From Rhabdornis inornatus (Eukaryota; Chordata; Aves; Passeriformes; Rhabdornithidae), in the NCBI GenBank assembly GCA_013397075.1, contig VWZS01010874.1, positions 2,291,327-2,355,326 on the forward strand: a stretch of DNA of 64,000 nt. The letters are read 5' to 3'. Below are positions 54,701 to 63,852 of the stretch, one piece after another (the stretch's first letter is position 1; each line of letters opens with the position of its first letter). The notes under the pieces were generated by a model. The model worked only from the letters and a program-made list of their open reading frames with translations, was not told where the DNA came from and searched no databases. Both the position numbers and the translations under genes were made by a program.

Positions 54701-57700
54701 CTGTCTTCCCATTTCCTCATAAGGCCAAGACATGAAGTAATTAGATGTAGACATAGGTTGTTATTGTAGCACAATGACAGAGATCAGTGGTTATTGGTAG
54801 GAATGGCTTTTATAATCTAGTTTAATGGTCATTTACCTTTCAGTGACCTTGGTGTCAGGCAAAATTGGCAGCTCTTTTGCAAGGAATGTGCTTCCTCAAT
54901 GAAGGCTTTGCAAGCTGTTTCATTTTTGGCTCTAGCTTCATATGAGCTGGGATAGACACTGCTGCAATGCAAGAGACTTTCAGCCTGCAAAGAAAGGCAC
55001 AGACTCCTGCCAAAAGAAGCCCTTTTCAGTGCTGTCCTGCTGCCACTGGATTGCTGTTGGAACAGATCAGTTGTGTTTAAAGCATCTCTTTGCTTATTGC
55101 TGCAACCAGAGTTGCAGCCTTTGAACTGAGAGAGCCTGTGCTGGTCAGGGCAGCCCAAGAGTCTCTGTAAAATGGCTTGCATTGTCTTGGAGTAAAAGAA
55201 GGGAGAACATATCTCATCATCCAATTAAGTGTGTGTAAGAAGAAGGAGCTGGTAATTCTGACTGTGATCCCCATCCTGAAAGCCCTTATTACATCAGTAA
55301 AGATACGATATTTCTGTATTTCTATATATTTCAAAGTACCATCCTTGCAGTGATGATCATCCAATTACTGAAGATGCAAATCACTCAAGTTTCCCATTGG
55401 CTGTGATGCTCCTATACCTCTCTCCATTATGTGTTGAGAAATTCCTACAGGTTTTATCCAGTTACTGATGTCTGTTACCATGGAGAAGAACATGACAGGA
55501 GCTGTGCTGTGATTTCTAATGGTACCCCAGGTCTGTGGCCATGCTTTTAGGGAGCTGGAGTAGGTCATATCCTGGTGCTTGAGGGGACTGGATTCACAGT
55601 GGCGTTGGCCAAGCCTCTTAATTTTTCTGATGATCTAAACCTTGGAGGTAATCCCTGTTTTCTGTGTAGGGGGCTGAATTTTTGTAAGATCTATGAAGCT
55701 CTTTGTTTGAGGTGGTGCCAGAAATATTACTTGAGTCACAAGGAAGTGCTATGAGAGTTGAGAAGAGCAATACAGCAGTGGAAAAAAGTTTCAGAAAAGC
55801 GTCTGAGAATTTCTCTGCCTTATGCAGGCTTAGGCTTCTGTCTGCTTCTCATCCTGCTGCTTACAGCCATACAATTTTGCAAATACTTTCCTTGTATCTG
55901 TAAGTATTGCCCTGCAGAGCAGGAATAATTTCTTTATGTGCTCTCGTTTTTGGACTGCTAAGATAAGGAGAGCAAAAGCATGCAGCTGGGAGGGAGAACC
56001 ATTTGCCTCAGGCTGCTTTGAAAAGCCTCCAACCTGGTTTTACCATGAGCATGTTCCATACATCACCAGCACAGCATGATAGGTCTGTAGCTGAGACCAA
56101 GCAGTGACTTCCAGCACTCAGAATGCTGAGATGGTTTAATGTACAAGGGCTCTCAATTGTTTTTAGTCCTGTTAATCTGCTGGGACCTGCTGTGATAGTG
56201 GCTTGCACAGAGGATCTTAAAGACCCTCATCATATTAATTCGTTTTACTTCTCACATTCATCAGTCTCTGATAAGTATTAGCTTGTTCTCCCTCTGATGG
56301 GAGAGAATGAATGGTCAGTGGAGGTTTTTTTTTGCAGGTATCAGATTTGAATTGGGCATGTCCAGCTGAGATGAGTGAGATACTTGCATAGAAGCAGATG
56401 GCTTATATACTGCTTCTTGCAGAAGAAGAGTAAAATTAATCTCTCTTGAGTCCCTGAAGTGTGAATCTGTTGAGGTCTGACAGAATCTTTCCACTGACCT
56501 CTGTGCCCCAGGATCACATCCTAAATGAGCTGCTTTGAGTCACTGGAAGCCTGAGTTCAGCTTTGGTGGGCTGGAAAATGTAACCTACTGTACAGGCTGC
56601 GCTATTCATAAGCGCTCAGCCCTGTGTGTTTGCTAGCTGTGGATGGCTGGGAGAAGAATAAAGTCATTTTCTGCAGTTTGGGGGTGGAGGAGGGAATGGG
56701 AATTGTACCCCTGTCCCTGCAAACCCACTGTAATGACATCCATGTGGGCAGCTGTTGGGAGCTGTCCTGCTGGAGCTTCAGGTTAAGGTTAGATGTCCTT
56801 GGTGCTGTTTTTTCTGATACCATCCCTGACACATGAATGTCCTGTGCAGCTGGCCTGACCAGCAGGACTTTACCTCAGTGTGAATTTTCTGAAGCATGCC
56901 ACTGAAGCAGATGAGTATAGCAAGGCTGTGGCTTATCCTGGGGGGTTTCCTTAAACTTGGAAGAAATAGGGTCCCTGAAGCTTTAGAGGGCTCAGGTGTG
57001 AGTAGGTTTGACACCATTCATTGCTTATTGGCATCCGGTATTATTATCTGCAAATGCTACCTGTTTCCTCACAGCTTATGGAAAAAAAAAGCTGCTGTTT
57101 CATGAAGTTATTCTTGTTTTCTCTGGGCAAAACAGAAGCTAGCAAAGACATTTGAGTTAACACAGCATGATGCAGGTGTTTTCCATTCCCTACTGGTCCT
57201 AAATCAGACCAGAAGAGAATTAATCTGGTGTAGAAGGTATAGAATGAAGTGTGAATAGCTACAAGTTGGTTGGTTCCTCTGGAGCTGTTATTGATTGATC
57301 TGGAGTCATTAGGCTGTTTTACAGTCAAGTCTGGTGAAGATTAATTCTGCTTGAGAGCAGTAGCAAATTTTTTCAGTTAACGGCTAGCAACATAAGCCTT
57401 TACAGTGTAATTTATTTATCAATCTTCTAACATGTATTTACCCCAGGAAGGTTGCCTGGTGACTAAAGATAGGTGAGTAGGAAGGTGATGGCTTTCTCCT
57501 GCCTTTAAAAAGGTCTTTGTGATTTTAAATGTGGTAGCTCTTTCTAGAACTGCTCAGATGCTTTGTATTATGAATCCAAAATGTTAACACTTTCCTAGTT
57601 CATGGGTGTGAACTGTGATTCACAGGGGTTCCATGGGATCCCCCAGTGTGGGAATGCTGTAAGGAAAGGGAAAGGAGCATTGGAAGGGAAACTTAAGTTA

Positions 57701-60700
57701 TCCCTGGGTTCCCTGGTGGAGTGCTAAGGAGTCACTGCCTGGTTGCAGGGTGGTGGTGGCAAACCCAAGCTTCACTGCCCATCTCCTCTGCAGATCCTCA
57801 GCCCCAGGGAGTGATGGAGAGGGGCAGCAGGGGAGCCTCCAAAGGGCAGGAGCAGTCCCAGCTGGCTTTGGCACATTTTCCACACACACTGTTATTCTTG
57901 CATGGCACTTCCTCTCTCCACATAATATTCTGTTATTTCCTCCTCCTGCCCCTGCTGCTAATTAGCCCACGATAAACTCTGGTGTGAACAAAAGCAAGCA
58001 ATTAAGAGTCTGCTGCTCCAGCGTGAGCCCTGTCAGAGCAGTGATTTGTTGGTGGCAGGGCTGTGCAGCACCTCCTGGGCAGGAAAACAAACCCGTTAGC
58101 CTGGCTCAGCTGCTGGTGCTGGCCAGTGGCATGTCCCCCTGCTTGCTCTGGGGATGCAGGGATGCCTTGGGTGCAGCCTGGGCTTCCTGAGGCACTGGGA
58201 GATGCTGCTCAATCTTGTGCCTTCAGTTGCACGGGATACAGTGGTCTCTGTGGTCACTGCCCAAGCATGGTGGCTTGAGAAGTTACTGAATTGTGATTTA
58301 TGTATATGAGGCGGTGGTGTTTTTTGTGTTTTTATTTTTTTTTCTTTTTGGAATACACACATAAATATTTTCAAATTAATACAGACAGGGAAATAATGGT
58401 AGAATGAAACATAAAATTGTTGAGTGGTTTGTGCTGGAGGGGACCTTAGAGATCATCTAGTTCCAACTTCCTTCCCATGGGCAAGGACACCTCCCACTAG
58501 ACCAGATTGCCAGGGCCCCATCTCTCCCCAGTAAGGAGGAGGCTTAGAAGGAGGAAACAAAAAGCAGGAGTTTTGTTGGTCCCAAGCCAAATGAGGTTTG
58601 AATGATATTTGCCAGGACTCAAGGTGCATGTATCAAGACCTTGCAAGATGCTTTCATGTAATCTCAGCCCTAATGCTTAAAATCTCCTCGGGTTGTCTTT
58701 GCTTGAGCAAGAAGTCCTAATGGAAGAAGAAAAGGTATTTACATGGGATTTCACTGATGTGTGAACAGACTAAGGGAAGTTGGAGATTTTTTGGTTTGAG
58801 ACCCACTTTCTTTCCAAAGCTAGAGGCGGGGTTCAAGCTGGAAAATTAAATATGAACTATTCCTGGGCAGAAGAAGCAAAGGACTTTGGAAAGCATGGAA
58901 TTAACATCTGTCCTCTTTAGACACACCACCCAGCTGCTTTGCCAACACTTGTCTCTGTTTCTGTTGTAGCTCTTGAGCAGCTGCTCACCGAACTTGAAGA
59001 TTTTCTGAGGATACTGGACAAGGAGAACTTGAGCAGCACTGCTGTGGTGAAGAAGAGCTTCCTCTCTGACCTTCTGAAAGTCTACACCAAGTCCAGTGGT
59101 ACAGATGAGGAAGACCAAGGATGGGGTGGTGGGCTGTCATGGGAATTGCTATGGGGCCTTGGGGCAACATTTTCCTGGCAGCTGGTGGGAAGAGGAGACA
59201 TGAAAATTAGAAGGAGAAAATGAAACTGAGTTTATTTTTGCAGTGAGCTCTAATTGTTTATGTAAAATTACTATAGTTATGTGTCCAGCTTTACAAGCAA
59301 AGGATTCCCAAGATTCCTGATCCTTTCTGTTTTCCTTATTAAACCTTAAGTTTATTTAATCCACTTTGTAAGATACACAGGATGTACTGTTTGGCCAAGT
59401 TAATGTTTAAGTAGAAATTTTAACTTATGGAATTTCCTGACCATAAAGCACTTAATTTTTCTGCTTTTTATTATTGCTTGGGATTTTTCCTGCACATTGC
59501 CTCAACCAAAGTGCTCTCTCCAAATGTGCTCAGCAGAGACACTTGTTACATCTGCCTTCGTGGAAAAACTTAGCAGTGTGTGGGTAAAGAGTTCACTTTT
59601 CCCTTTGTTTTGCAGGTGGTGATGAGGAGTATATTTATATGAACAAAGTGACAGTCCATAAACAGCAGGGTGACCAAGAGAAACAAGACAAAGGTAGGGA
59701 GCTGAAGATTAATGGTTTCATTGTGTCTCATGGGATGATGAAGGCACACAAGGTTAGAGCCTTGCTCTGGCAGCTCTGAGGGCTGAACAGCTGCTGGTTG
59801 TGGAAGGGCCATTTTCATAACATTCCCTTGGAAATAGTAGTCCTTGCCAACACTGTGAGGTTATTCCTGGAAGTAGCACTTTAGAGGTCTTTATTTTGGG
59901 ATAAAAATGTTGCCTTCTAAGGCTTGAAGCTTCAGTGCTTGAAATATTCAAGGAAGCCTTCATGCTTTCTTTGGCCACAAAACAAGTCACTTTTTGCATC
60001 TTAGAGACCTTGAAAGTGTATTTCTTGTTTGCTGTGTTGCTCTGCTCTGGCCCAGAGGGTCTGTGTTGTCACAGCCTTGCAGGGTGAGTTTGCAGGGCTC
60101 AGCCCTCACCATCTGCATGGGCAGAGCACCTTCATCTCCCAGGGATGTGAGAGTTCTGCAGAGTAAAAGCTGAGAAATCAAACCTAGATAAAATACTCAT
60201 TTCCAACTGAGTTTTCCCAGTTTTTGAATTCGTAACACAGCAAAGAACATAATTGTCTAAAAATGTTCTTCCTCTTTGAAGTTCACCATGAAAGAGGTTG
60301 CTGATAATGGCATGGAGTGAGGATATTAGTGACACACGTTTTTTAAATGCACACCTAGTCAGGGGCTGATCCTATCCCAGAGTTTCCAGTGCAAAGGGAT
60401 GAGACAAGGACTCATCATTGCAGCCTGCTGCTGATGTGCTGGTCCTGCAATAGTTGGGATTGTTCCACTTCCACAGTTGTTTGTTTTGGTTTTATTTCTT
60501 TGTAGGGCTTTTTGTTTATTTGGTTTGATTGGCTCTTTAAACTACCTGCAGCCAAACTTGGGCTAGCTTCAAATGCCTCTGAAGACAGGATGTCCTCCCA
60601 GATTACACGTGCAGCCCCAGTGTGACCTCCAGACAGGGCCCTCTGGGTGATGCTGTAATGCTATCTAATAGGATCACACAGCCTCCCAGTAGCTCCCAGC

Positions 60701-62856
60701 AGCTGAGCAGCAACAGAAACATCTCTTTATATAAGCTCTCATTTGGGTGGATAAAGCAAAGCTTGCACTGATCCACCGTGCTCAAACACAGGGAAAATTT
60801 CAGACAATTTATTTTTAGAGGTGGTTCTTTTATTTCAGACTTTTCCCTATCAAGGCCATGACCCTGCCCACTCAGTCACTCCCTGTGGGACCTGGCACTT
60901 CTCTCTTTCTGTTTTCAACAACTTCCCTATTCCAAGTAAAACTTCTGAGTTATTTGGAAATGCTGAAGTCGGTGAGACACATGTGGGATCTTAGCCACAG
61001 CTGCAGCTGGGTGTGGAGCCCTGATCCTGGCTCTGTAACTGGATGGGGAGGTGCCTGCAGGTTCAGGTTTAGCAGATGGAGGGGGCCCAAGTGCCCACTG
61101 GTGTGATATTGATCTTCCAGTGATTATGCAGCTCCCTCTATCCCTTTTATCTACTGCAATTCCATGCCTGTAGTGGGATTGGGGACCACACTTCTGTGGC
61201 TGAGCTGACAGGACCTCTGGTGCTCTGCAGAGCTTCTTCCCCACAGCAGCTGTGCTCAAGTGTGCAGCACAGGGTGAAATGCTTTCCAAAGTCCATCAGC
61301 TTCAAAAGTCACCCCTCCAAACTTTAAAATATGCAATATCTGCACAAAAATGTATTTCCCTGCTCCTTGTATCTACTTGCAATTTCAGTGGTAAGGATTT
61401 AAGCAGAGCAGACACTGCTTTTGAGATGCCTTCCTGTGGCTCAGTAATTGAATTCCCTGCACTGGGTGATGAAGGCACCATCATTTGCTGGATCTCATTT
61501 ACCTGAGAGGTGGAGCAAGTCTCTACCCTGCAAGTCCACGGGGCTCTTCAGTGAGCCAAATGCCATCTCCTTCTGGAAGTCAGCACAAAGAGGCAGGAGT
61601 CTGGGCAGTGGGACTGATGTGAAGGACTCCTGGTGTGGCCACTGCAATCCTCTTGTGCAGTGGCCACACCAGGAGTCCTTCACTGTTCCTTGTAGAAGAG
61701 AATGTCACCCAAATACCGGGTGACATTCACTTCTACAAGGAACAGAGAGCACAGATAAGTAATAGTTAGATGTGGATTTCAGCAGGATTTTGGATGGTTT
61801 TTCTTTTTTCTTCCTTCTTCTAAATCCTCTTCAAACTGCAGGTTTTAGAGAGGCATCTTTATCAGAGGACACCTGCAAAATGTTAATGCTTGTCTAGAGA
61901 AAAATATTCCTTCCCTCCCACCCCAGTAAGGAAACAGTCTGTGATTTGTGATGCTGGCATGTGTAGCTGGAGAAGGAAAGGGTTTATCCATCATTGCACT
62001 ATCTCAGAGGTCGTGGGATTTGGGCACTCATTGAGGCCACCCAGGAGTTCTGTGGTAGGAGAAGCAGGACTGAACACAAGTTTTCTGAGCCTGCAATGTA
62101 CCCTCCAGATACTAAATCATTCTGCATTCAGCTGCTTGGAAAATCTTGACTTTACAGAAGCAGACAGGGATCACTGGAGCACTTCTGCTGCCCTGTGTGC
62201 CCATACACATGTTTGGCTTGGGCTGCTTCAAGAACAGCCCTCCCTTGGGCAGTGATTACACTGCTGATCATGGCTGGCTTTGATAAGCCACTGTGCACTT
62301 AGCTAAGCAGCCCCCTTTGCAGTTTGCCCTGGGAGCAGGGTGGTGCTAGATCCATTTTTTAGGAAAGGTGGCAGAGGAGCAGACAGTCACTGACCTGTCT
62401 GCTCACAGCAGCAGGGATCAGAGCTAGCAAGGACTAAAATGCCATGGGTTTCCAGACACTGTGAAGTGTCTGCCCATGCTGCTTCTCTAGACCCTTTAAA
62501 GTCTCAGCAGGGGGTCTCGCCTTCAATTTTCCCTCCAGAAGGAAAAACATGCCCTAAAACCAGAGGTCAGCTCTTCTGCTGGGCCTCTCAGTGCCACATT
62601 CCTGGCTATGGCCTGAAATGACACGGTGGCCCTGCAGCTCTGCCTGTAATTGTCACTCTGCTCCCCACTGAAATAGCATCTTGCTGCTCCAGCACAGCCC
62701 AGGGTAGCAAGTTCTCTGCTGGGAGATGCCACATGTCATCTGTATGATTGTGTCTGCCTTGCAGTGCTGGATCAGAAGGACTCCCTGACCAATGGAGACT
62801 CAGGACTGCATTTGTCACCTCCTCAGAAGAGCCTGCCAGAGCTCCCCCCTCCAAAG
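18756..62856 (+). CDS. AFAP1L2: AFAP1L2 (XB130), 5' part of gene: coding exons 1-4, continuing beyond the window
   Basis: Spliced coding sequence joins 18756-18771, 58970-59098, 59616-59693 and 62765-62856: 315 nt, 105 codons, with no stop and with phase kept at each GT-AG junction. The product starts MEKYKALEQLLTEL and closely resembles the N-terminus of vertebrate AFAP1L2/XB130 as I know it (human begins MERYKALEQLL). AFAP1L2 is a cytoplasmic, actin-associated adaptor that is phosphorylated by Src-type and RET/PTC kinases and couples them to PI3-kinase. Visible motifs are a YxxM at Tyr54-Met57 (a p85 SH2-binding type site) and the proline-rich SLPELPPPK at residues 97-105 (an SH3-ligand type). 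The two PH domains and C-terminal coiled coil of the roughly 820-residue family members are not in this window, so this is about the first eighth of the protein. Introns 1-3 are 40198, 517 and 3071 bp. Gene identity is near certain; species is not determined. Confidence 0.95.
18840..19340 (+). repeat. Degenerate G-rich minisatellite-like tract at the start of intron 1
   Basis: The + strand is dense in runs of three or more G and carries recurring short units. The unit ggtccctgcgag occurs at 19038 and 19180, and truncated (ggtccctgcg) at 19321, giving spacings of 142 and 141 bp. Related units (cgagtggggcc, cggggatgtg) lie between them. The long Pro/Arg/Ser-rich frame on the other strand (18413-19339) follows from this composition and is not a gene. 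Confidence 0.6.
19561..37654. other. AFAP1L2 intron 1, proximal part
   Basis: No nested gene or alternative exon can be supported. The numerous open frames of 60-190 codons on both strands overlap one another and show no domain. This includes the 155-codon - strand frame at 26079-26546 and the overlapping frames at 33930-34690. A poly(T) run lies near 25224, a poly(A) run near 24678, and a CAG-type run near 34270. Confidence 0.6.
37655..38145 (+). mobile_element. Decayed CR1 LINE fragment: end of the reverse-transcriptase ORF
   Basis: The block follows the 3' part of avian CR1 ORF2 in order: a DF..TLSHNIPLGKLVKY segment (family DFSKAFDTVSHNILLDKLMKY), then the NWLSC region, then a stretch matching the family's aaatgggccaacaggaatct, gcaaagtcctgcc, and gccaaccagctgga segments, then the equivalent of ggtggacaccaag...atgagccagcaatgtgccct. 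Frameshifts, stops (for example after GSGW) and deletions make it inactive. It sits in AFAP1L2 intron 1 in sense orientation. Where similarity fades at each end is judged by eye. Confidence 0.82.
38146..43284. other. AFAP1L2 intron 1, middle part
   Basis: No exon, RNA gene or classifiable repeat is seen. Short T-runs occur near 39008, 40160 and 42920. Open frames are scattered and overlapping. Confidence 0.55.
43285..43686 (-). pseudogene. Unidentified protein-like open frame, possible retrocopy or exon
   Basis: On the - strand, 133 codons run without a stop from 43686 to a TAA at 43287-43285. The frame has no ATG at its 5' end; the preceding in-frame codon is TAG. That TAG ends in AG at 43688-43687, which could be a weak splice acceptor (tgtttag), giving a phase-0 exon. 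The translation looks like a genuine, acidic, Ser/Thr/Asn-rich soluble protein tail (for example LTEAYQSLNLSPDKDTLLYG, and the end KPKLWDSVCCEQ). This is unlike the Cys/Trp/Leu-rich noise frames elsewhere. I do not recognise the family. Further - strand sequence up to about 44070 also reads protein-like but is broken by stops, which favours a pseudogene. It is antisense within AFAP1L2 intron 1. Confidence 0.35.
43687..49185. other. AFAP1L2 intron 1, continued
   Basis: No supported gene is seen. The part near 43690-44160 may belong to the same degraded unit as the neighbouring - strand open frame. A short GTGTATCT-type repeat lies at about 45778-45812. Direct copies of ttattattctt occur at 48764 and 48781. 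Confidence 0.5.
49186..49267. repeat. Pure (CTTCT)n pentanucleotide microsatellite, about 16 copies
   Basis: Sixteen uninterrupted copies of CTTCT (49186-49265) are followed by CT. The strand is pure pyrimidine. Because the unit contains no stop in any phase, open frames pass through it on both strands (REEKR or SLLFS repeats). These are artefacts of the repeat. It lies within AFAP1L2 intron 1. Confidence 0.97.
49268..52257. other. AFAP1L2 intron 1, continued
   Basis: No exon or RNA gene is seen. A G-run (ggggggggg) occurs near 49970. Open frames overlap one another and lack any domain. Confidence 0.55.
52258..52318 (+). mobile_element. CR1 3' end fragment (+ orientation)
   Basis: The segment gatctttaaggtcccttccaacccaagctcttctatgatataat matches the CR1 3' terminus, with the final short repeat partly decayed. 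The sequence before it is not confidently CR1. Confidence 0.75.
52319..58399. other. AFAP1L2 intron 1, distal part
   Basis: No supported exon or RNA gene is seen. T-rich patches lie near 52390-52415 and AT-rich sequence near 53090-53125. Confidence 0.55.
58400..58526 (-). mobile_element. CR1 3' part, reverse orientation
   Basis: On the + strand this reads ggaggggaccttagagatca, tctagttccaac, cccatgggcaaggacacctc and ccactagaccagattgcc. This is the well-known reverse complement of the CR1 3' region. It lies about 440 bp upstream of AFAP1L2 exon 2, antisense to the gene. Confidence 0.85.
58970..59098 (+). CDS. AFAP1L2: AFAP1L2 coding exon 2
   Basis: The 129-nt exon is bounded by a pyrimidine-rich acceptor ending ctgttgtag and the donor AGTG|gtacag. 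It encodes residues 6-48 plus the first base of codon 49, running from ALEQLLTELEDFL through LLKVYTKSS. This is the conserved Leu-rich, probably helical N-terminal segment shared by AFAP1-family adaptors. If intron 2 is retained, the frame runs on for 41 further codons to a TGA at 59221-59223. Confidence 0.93.
59099..59615 (+). other. AFAP1L2 intron 2 (517 bp)
   Basis: The intron starts gtacag and ends tttgttttgcag. Nothing else is recognised in it. Its first 122 bases remain open in the frame of exon 2. Confidence 0.85.
59616..59693 (+). CDS. AFAP1L2: AFAP1L2 coding exon 3, carrying the YxxM motif
   Basis: The 78-nt exon lies between the acceptor tttgttttgcag and the donor AAAG|gtaggg. It completes Gly49, encodes residues 50-74 and ends one base into Val75. 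It holds DEEYIYMNKV (residues 51-60), where Tyr54-Ile-Tyr-Met57 is a YxxM site. In human XB130 the equivalent tyrosine is reported to recruit the PI3-kinase p85 subunit. The rest is charged and Lys/Gln-rich and less conserved. Confidence 0.93.
61619..61683. repeat. Perfect 28-bp inverted repeat, 9-nt loop (hairpin 1)
   Basis: The left arm 61619-61646 (starts gtgaaggactcctgg, ends ggccactgca) is the exact reverse complement of the right arm 61656-61683. The loop is atcctcttg (61647-61655). There is no mismatch in 28 pairs. It abuts hairpin 2 with no intervening base. Confidence 0.97.
61684..61744. repeat. Near-perfect 27-bp inverted repeat, 7-nt loop (hairpin 2)
   Basis: The left arm 61684-61710 (starts tgttccttgtagaag) pairs with the right arm 61718-61744 (ends cttctacaaggaaca) at 26 of 27 positions. 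The exception is an A-A mismatch at 61699/61729. The loop is aaatacc (61711-61717). It begins at the base after hairpin 1 ends. Confidence 0.97.
62765..62856 (+). CDS. AFAP1L2: AFAP1L2 coding exon 4, carrying the proline-rich motif
   Basis: The 92-nt exon lies between the acceptor tctgccttgcag and a consensus donor AAAG|gtaagt. It completes Val75 and encodes residues 76-105, ending in phase 0 after QKSLPELPPPK. The last nine residues correspond to the SH3-ligand motif near residue 100 of the human protein (SLPDLPPPK). The next exon is beyond the window. Confidence 0.93.
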
Positions 62857-62938
62857 GTAAGTTTTTCACACCCTTTGCTTTTCACTACCTCAGCCTGGGC
62901 CTCTTAACCCCTTGAGGCTTCACTTTTGTCAAGCTTCA

Positions 62939-62985
62939 CTTTCCACCCAGCCATGCTGTCCTGTGCAGCGTGGCTGGGTGGAAAG
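62939..62985. repeat. 19-bp hairpin with 9-nt loop, preceded by a direct repeat
   Basis: The left arm ctttccacccagccatgct (62939-62957) pairs with agcgtggctgggtggaaag (62967-62985) over 19 positions, with a single T-G wobble. The loop is gtcctgtgc. Immediately upstream, gcttcacttt occurs twice (62917-62926 and 62933-62942), the second copy overlapping the stem. It lies 82 bp into intron 4. Confidence 0.93.
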
Positions 62986-63821
62986 ACCTCTGCCTGTGTA
63001 TGTTAGTGAGACAAAGAATCCTGTTGATCTTTATTTTAAAAATTATAACAAAACACTGAACTGGGGATTTCCAGCAATATGTTTAATGTTTACTAAGACT
63101 GTAGGTCAGTGTGTGGTTGGTGATGCTGGATGGTGGCCTGGGGTGGCTGGACACCCAGGAACCCCTGTGGTTCCCAAAGCTGGTGCACAGGTGGAGCAGG
63201 CAGCTGTGGGAGCTCCCCCTGAGTGTGCAAATTGAGCTGTGCTCCCTGCCAGGGAGATCCACACCCAGAATGGCACTCCAGGCTCAAGGAAGGAGAAGTG
63301 AAGTTTTCAAAGAAACAGAGGTGGTGGTGACTCTCAGCTGTTACTTTGGAAATCTCTCCTGAGTTGTATATCACCTGTGCCTGGGCTGCTGACATGCTTT
63401 TAGAAAAGCCAGGAATCCCTCAGCTGCAGGGTGGTGGGGAGGTGCCTGGGCAGTACCAGGGCCTCCCTTGCTGCCAGAGCCTTTCTCAGTTTGGCCATTA
63501 CCAGAGGTTTGCTCACAGCTGGAGCACCTGGTGTTGTCTGTGCTCTGGGTGCTGGGGTTGTTCTGGCTGTGCAGCCCACAGGTCTGTGAGGAGGAGTTGC
63601 TGGCTCTGTAGATTTTTCTGTAGGGCAGCTCTAAGTCAGTTAAACACCATCAGCTCTCAGTGGGATGGTGTCTCTGTGTCAGCAAGCCAGCCCAGCTGTC
63701 CTAGACACAGGTCATCCTCGAGACCCTGAATGTTGCTGCTCAGTAGTTGATGCAATGTGGGAATTGCTGTTAGCTGGGATTTCAGGATGTGAAAGGAAAG
63801 GAGGGCAGGGAGCATGCATGG

Positions 63822-63852
63822 GGAGGAGGAGGAGGAGGCAAGGAGGAGGATG
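63822..63852. repeat. GGA-rich purine simple repeat
   Basis: The sequence ggggaggaggaggaggaggc followed by aaggaggaggatgggg is a short imperfect GGA trinucleotide run in AFAP1L2 intron 4. Confidence 0.8.

Larger units (their letters stand above)
59694..62764 (+). other. AFAP1L2 intron 3 (3071 bp), containing the double hairpin
   Basis: The intron starts gtaggg and ends tctgccttgcag. Apart from the paired inverted repeats at 61619-61744 and a T-rich patch near 60480-60530, I see no repeat or gene in it. Confidence 0.8.

Noticed and set aside
61619..61744. Interpretation of the double hairpin as a microRNA cluster
   Set aside because: The stems are shorter and more perfect than typical pre-miRNA stems (about 30-35 bp with mismatches) and have no basal single-strand spacing between them; small-RNA data would be needed.
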